NCBI RefSeq assembly: GCF_009870125.1
Contig: NC_046683.1
Span: 9,796,001-9,860,000 of the forward strand
DNA length: 64,000 nt
From: Drosophila pseudoobscura
Taxonomy: Eukaryota > Arthropoda > Insecta > Diptera > Drosophilidae
Direction of reading: 5' to 3'
The first letter of the stretch is position 1. Each line of letters opens with the position of its first letter. The notes under the pieces were generated by a model. The model worked only from the letters and a program-made list of their open reading frames with translations, was not told the DNA's origin and made no database searches. This document shows, in pieces, positions 60,601 to 64,000 of the stretch. A program made the position numbers and the translations under genes.

Positions 60601-62677
60601 AGACGAAACTCCAGTTTGAACGGTGGCCACGACCACGCCCGCGACTACGACCACGACCAGCCCTCGACGAACAACGACTCCTTTGGTATACCTCATCCTT
60701 GAAGCGTTTGGCATTTGGTGACAAATCCTCATCGCTGAGTGCCCTCTGGGACAAGGAGGAGTCCAGTTCCGTGCGATTGGTGATATCCTCACAGCTCTCG
60801 GTGATGTCGCGGGTATTGCGTTCCGGCGATATGGACAGACGACTCGCGTCCGTGGTCGATTGATTCAGATTACTGCGTGAGCGGGCCAGACGCTTGAGGG
60901 GCGTCTGCTGGCGAACGGCCTCCTTGAGGCGAGTGCCCTCCTCACCGAACCAGTGCTTCATGCCGTGCCAGCCCTTGCGCAGCTTCTCCTTCTGCTGGTT
61001 GAAGTGAATGAGCGTCTGGTTCTTGTTCTTCAGCAGCGTGATGCGACGCTCGCTGGGACGCAGCTGATCCCGGTGCTCGCAGTACTCCAGATCCACCTCT
61101 TTGGTGAAGTCCTCCGTCTCGTTGATTTGGCGCGTGATTTCCTGTAGCTCGTCAATGGACACCATCAGGTTCTGGGCATTCAGGCTCTGATAGCTGACCG
61201 ACTTGAAGTCGAAGTCGAAGCTGTGCACGGAGCAGTCGAGGCTCATCTTTGAGCTCTGCTTCGAGCTCGGCTGAGAGGAGCTGCGCTTCGAGCGGCTGTG
61301 CAGCTGGAACGATTCGATGCTCTTGAAGCGCGACTGATGCGACAGGAATCCTCCTCCTCCATTGGCGATAGGCATACCATCCACCGGTGTATTCTCCTTG
61401 TTGTTGTCCATGTCGCTGGCCGCCAGGCTCAGCTTGCTGTCGCCATACAGCTCCGGCAGCTCTGGCATGTTGAGGCCCGGGCCCAGATGCCCCGGAGCCG
61501 TCACGTTCATGTCGAGCGTCATCGAGGGCGACTTGTGCAGGTAGACCTTCAGTTCGGTTCTGTGCAGATTCTGCACGGACATGGCCTGCTGCTGGCGAGC
61601 GATGTTGGCCCGTCGCATCGGTGGCATCACCATCTTCTCTTCCTCCTCCTCAAGTAGATCTTCTTGCAAATCCTCCTGTGAGTGTCGCTGTGGCTGTGAC
61701 TCTACTTCCTTTTGTGGCGCTGGCTGTTCCTTCTGTGGCTGTGGCTCCTCGTGTTCTCCTTCCTGTGGCTGATGAATGGGCGTCTGAAACTCCTCCGCCT
61801 CATCCCGCTCATCACGATCCAGCTGAGTGCAGCGGGCATCCAAAAACTCCTCCTCGTCGGAGCTGCGCGGCGTCAGGGTGCGCACAATGGTGGAGGTCTG
61901 GGCAATGCCGCCGCCGATCTGCTTGAGTCGGGCCTCAGTCACATCAAAGCGGTCCGTATCCAATGTGGTGGTCGATATCAGCACCGGGGCACCGATCTCC
62001 AGGCGATGGTCCTCCGAGTGGCTGCCGGTCATGTTGTAGCTGCCGGATATAGTCTTGCCGGGCGACTGCACAGAGCCAAGCCGCTCTCCATCGGCGCCCC
62101 TCTCCGCTCCGGCCGCAGACGACTGTAGGTTGAGGCTCCCCAGGTGGCGGCGACTTAGTTTGTTGCCAAGCACCGAGTACCGTTTGATGCGTGTGAGGAA
62201 TCTTTTGGCACCGCCGCCACCGTTTCCATTCTGGTTGTTGTTGTTGTTGTTGTTGTTCGTGTGATTGCCGTTATTGTTGTCCGAGGGATCGGCTGCAACC
62301 GCAACCGCTGCAGAAACGGCGCTGCTGTCCTTGCCGCCGATCTTGAATTTGTGCACCCGTAGGTGGTTCATCACGGATTTCTGTGTAAAGAGTCGCAAAA
62401 TTAGTTTCGGTAACTTCTCGAACTCTATCCCGATCCTCTGCACATGACGTGTGTGAGTGCGTGCACGCCTGTAAACGTGCACATGCATATGTCTGCGGCG
62501 GCCCGAATTATTGCTTCTGCTCATCCTCTGCATCTGTCGACGCCAACGCCGCAGCGGACGACGCAGAAAACCAAAGACGCAATAGAATAGTGCGGCCAAG
62601 AGAACAAAACCGAAAGCGAACGGAATCGACACCGTCGTCGTCTTCGGCTGGTGTTCGTGTTCGCCCAGAGTTTGCAT
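57620..62677 (-). CDS. Nost: Nostrin: F-BAR and SH3 membrane-trafficking adaptor with long N-terminal extension
   Basis: Five exons on the minus strand: 62677-60477, 60419-60194, 60137-59385, 59312-59202 and 58411-57620, giving 1360 residues if exon 1 is read through. The F-BAR domain starts near residue 712 (NGFEELRRYIKQGGDFSKEL), crosses exon 1/2 (VLQER|ADSELIYSKSLSKLANKL, matching human nostrin) and runs through exon 3. The C-terminus is an SH3 domain (CKALYSYTPKLYDELELSPGD, DDGWWLG, FPATYVEEC). Nostrin bends membranes, promotes endocytosis and recruits dynamin/WASP. Exon 1 adds about 700 mostly disordered residues with an N-terminal hydrophobic helix (14-38) and polyN. Two caveats apply: 60691-60563 looks like a 129-nt in-frame intron, and a good acceptor at about 62382 suggests a shorter N-terminus beginning near MNHLRVHKF for some transcripts. 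Confidence 0.85.
58412..59201 (-). other. Nostrin intron 4
   Basis: A 790-bp AT-rich intron between the end of the coiled-coil exons and the last, SH3-encoding exon (donor GTTAGG at 59201, acceptor CCATAG at 58412). No other feature is seen. Confidence 0.6.
59313..59338. repeat. GA dinucleotide run at nostrin exon 4 acceptor
   Basis: An uninterrupted GA repeat on the plus strand. On the transcribed strand it is the CT polypyrimidine tract directly before the TTGCAG acceptor of exon 4. GA runs are also bound by GAGA factor and CLAMP, and resemble the core of MSL recognition elements. Confidence 0.7.
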
Positions 62678-64000
62678 CGCGTTGTTTCGAAAATTTAATG
62701 TGCAGTACTCGACTTTTGAATACCGTGTGATTATGTTAGATTGTTACAATCAAAATGTTCAAAACATTGTCTGCTTAGACGAATAATTTGTATGAAAACC
62801 CAAACTCAAAAGTGTTTTTTGTGTACGATGGCGTATACATAAATAAGTATGTAACATTTCATGTATTCCCTTTTAACTGATATGCCCCTTCATACCCTAG
62901 GCGAAAAAGCTTAGACATAGACATGGTCACCTACATAAAAACGCAGTAACATAAACACACACACACACGCACACAAGACGCTGCTGCCAGAAGGAGTTAC
63001 AGAAAGAGAGAGGGAGAGAACCAGGTGCAATAGGAGAGGGGATAAGACCCCGGTCATGCTCTTTCACACAATGTGTCTCATTGTTGTAACCCTTGCCCTG
63101 CCCTAACTCTGACTCCCTGTCGAAGTCGTCATCCCCCTGTTTGCTCCAGTTTCGATGCAGGTAGAGATTACAAAACGGCATTCGGCTTGTGTATTGAAGC
63201 GACACAAAGTCGGGTGGAGACAGAGGCAGACCAAAGAAAACGAAGAAGGCAAAGGCAAGACAGAAGCAAGAAGGAAATCTAACTCGAGTAGCCGAGGACT
63301 GATACCCTCGCACATAATATGTTCCTATGTCAGACATATATATACAAATATACATGTACATATACATATATATAATATAAATCAAAATGGAATATTATTT
63401 GTCAGAGGTGCATATACTAATATAAAACTTCGTTGATGAATATTTGCTTGAATAATCTTTTATAACAGATCAATGGCCGATCACTGTTGCAAACATCTAC
63501 TTTAAATCACATCACCCTTTCTGCTAGGGTATAAAAATCACTGCGTTGGCCACCGGCTAAAAAATAAAATGCCGCCTGTGGCGCCCTCATCGACAGCGAC
63601 GTCAGCGTCAGCGTCGGCGTCGTCGTCTGCTTGTCTCGGTTTCTGTTTTGTGTCTTGCGGTGCCTGTAGGCATGCAAGTGTGTGTTGGTGCATTTTGTTT
63701 GCTGCCCGGGCAGCGTCTTGCGTTTGTGCTTGTGTTACACATATGCTGGCTGTCTGCATGTGACGGCGGCAGAGGCGTCGGATGATCATTACTCTGCCGG
63801 CGGCTCTGTTTTTATTTCTTTTTCATTTCTTTGGCTTTTCTTTCCATCGCTGCCTCGGACGTCATTCCGTGTGGGTAATTATATAAATCATTTATTTATG
63901 AACTATTTACTTTTGAGTTAACAGAGATAATTGTTATACTAGAGCAGTGTCCCACACTCTCCCTCCTGTCCCTCTCTGAGTGTAGAATAACATTGCCTTC
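62678..64000. other. Upstream region of nostrin, no gene seen
   Basis: 1.3 kb to the right edge. CA repeats (about 62955-62975), a GA-rich tract (about 63002-63020) and TACATATA repeats (about 63345-63375) are present. ORFs lack support. Upstream nostrin exons or promoter could lie here or beyond the window. Confidence 0.45.

Noticed and set aside
1-64000. tRNA, rRNA or known small-RNA genes
   Set aside because: Visual search for B-box (GGTTCRANNCC) patterns with cloverleaf context found none that held up. Hairpin microRNAs cannot be judged reliably by eye.

Overview
This is Drosophila-type eukaryotic nuclear DNA. It has GT-AG introns (many of 50-70 bp), CAG/polyQ-rich exons, long AT-rich gene-poor stretches and DINE-1/INE-1-like (Helentron-associated) repeats. 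Their ends read ATACCCGATAC...GTATCGGGTAT and they share a core found across Drosophila. From memory, HP1b, Apc4 and nostrin are X-linked in D. melanogaster, so Muller element A is plausible. The repeat form suggests the obscura group. Both statements are inference, not computed.

Layout. 1-553: 3' end of a CYB5RL-like NADH-cytochrome b5 reductase. 607-7824: two tandem minus-strand stomatin/SPFH genes with identical intron phases, separated by a DINE-1-like insertion (3.8-4.9 kb). 10.3-20.7 kb is a compact housekeeping block: a mucin-like type I membrane protein (-) head-to-head with an ER DnaJ/SANT protein (DNAJC1 type, +), then ANAPC4/Apc4 (-), HP1b (-), and UTP6 (+) diverging from HP1b across a DRE-containing promoter. 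21.9-28.6 kb: a small four-TM (snakeskin-like) gene in which one 14-codon first exon can splice in frame to either of two paralogous terminal exon pairs. 30.95-31.26 kb: an acylphosphatase-fold gene without its catalytic Arg and Asn, followed by a 320-bp tandem array apparently amplified from its own 3' flank. 33.4-48.6 kb is gene-poor. It holds a 1.9-kb array of a 39-bp AT-rich minisatellite between two same-orientation DINE-1-like copies, plus another DINE-1-like remnant. 48.66-51.37 kb: an LZTS/Fez1-type coiled-coil gene with polyQ. 53.56-55.24 kb: an unusual HP1-family gene (chromodomain, ~400-residue Ser/Lys-rich hinge, chromo shadow). 57.62-62.68 kb: nostrin (F-BAR + SH3) on the minus strand with a very long N-terminal extension.

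The genes do not form a pathway. HP1b and the HP1-like gene are both chromatin readers, Apc4 is a cell-cycle E3 subunit, UTP6 acts in 18S rRNA processing, and stomatins and nostrin are membrane organisers. The most unusual content is the HP1-like gene with an altered methyl-lysine cage, the two tandem-repeat arrays, and the duplicated terminal exon cassettes.

Exon coordinates were derived by hand from splice-site consensus, reading frame and family alignment from memory. No database search or computation was run.
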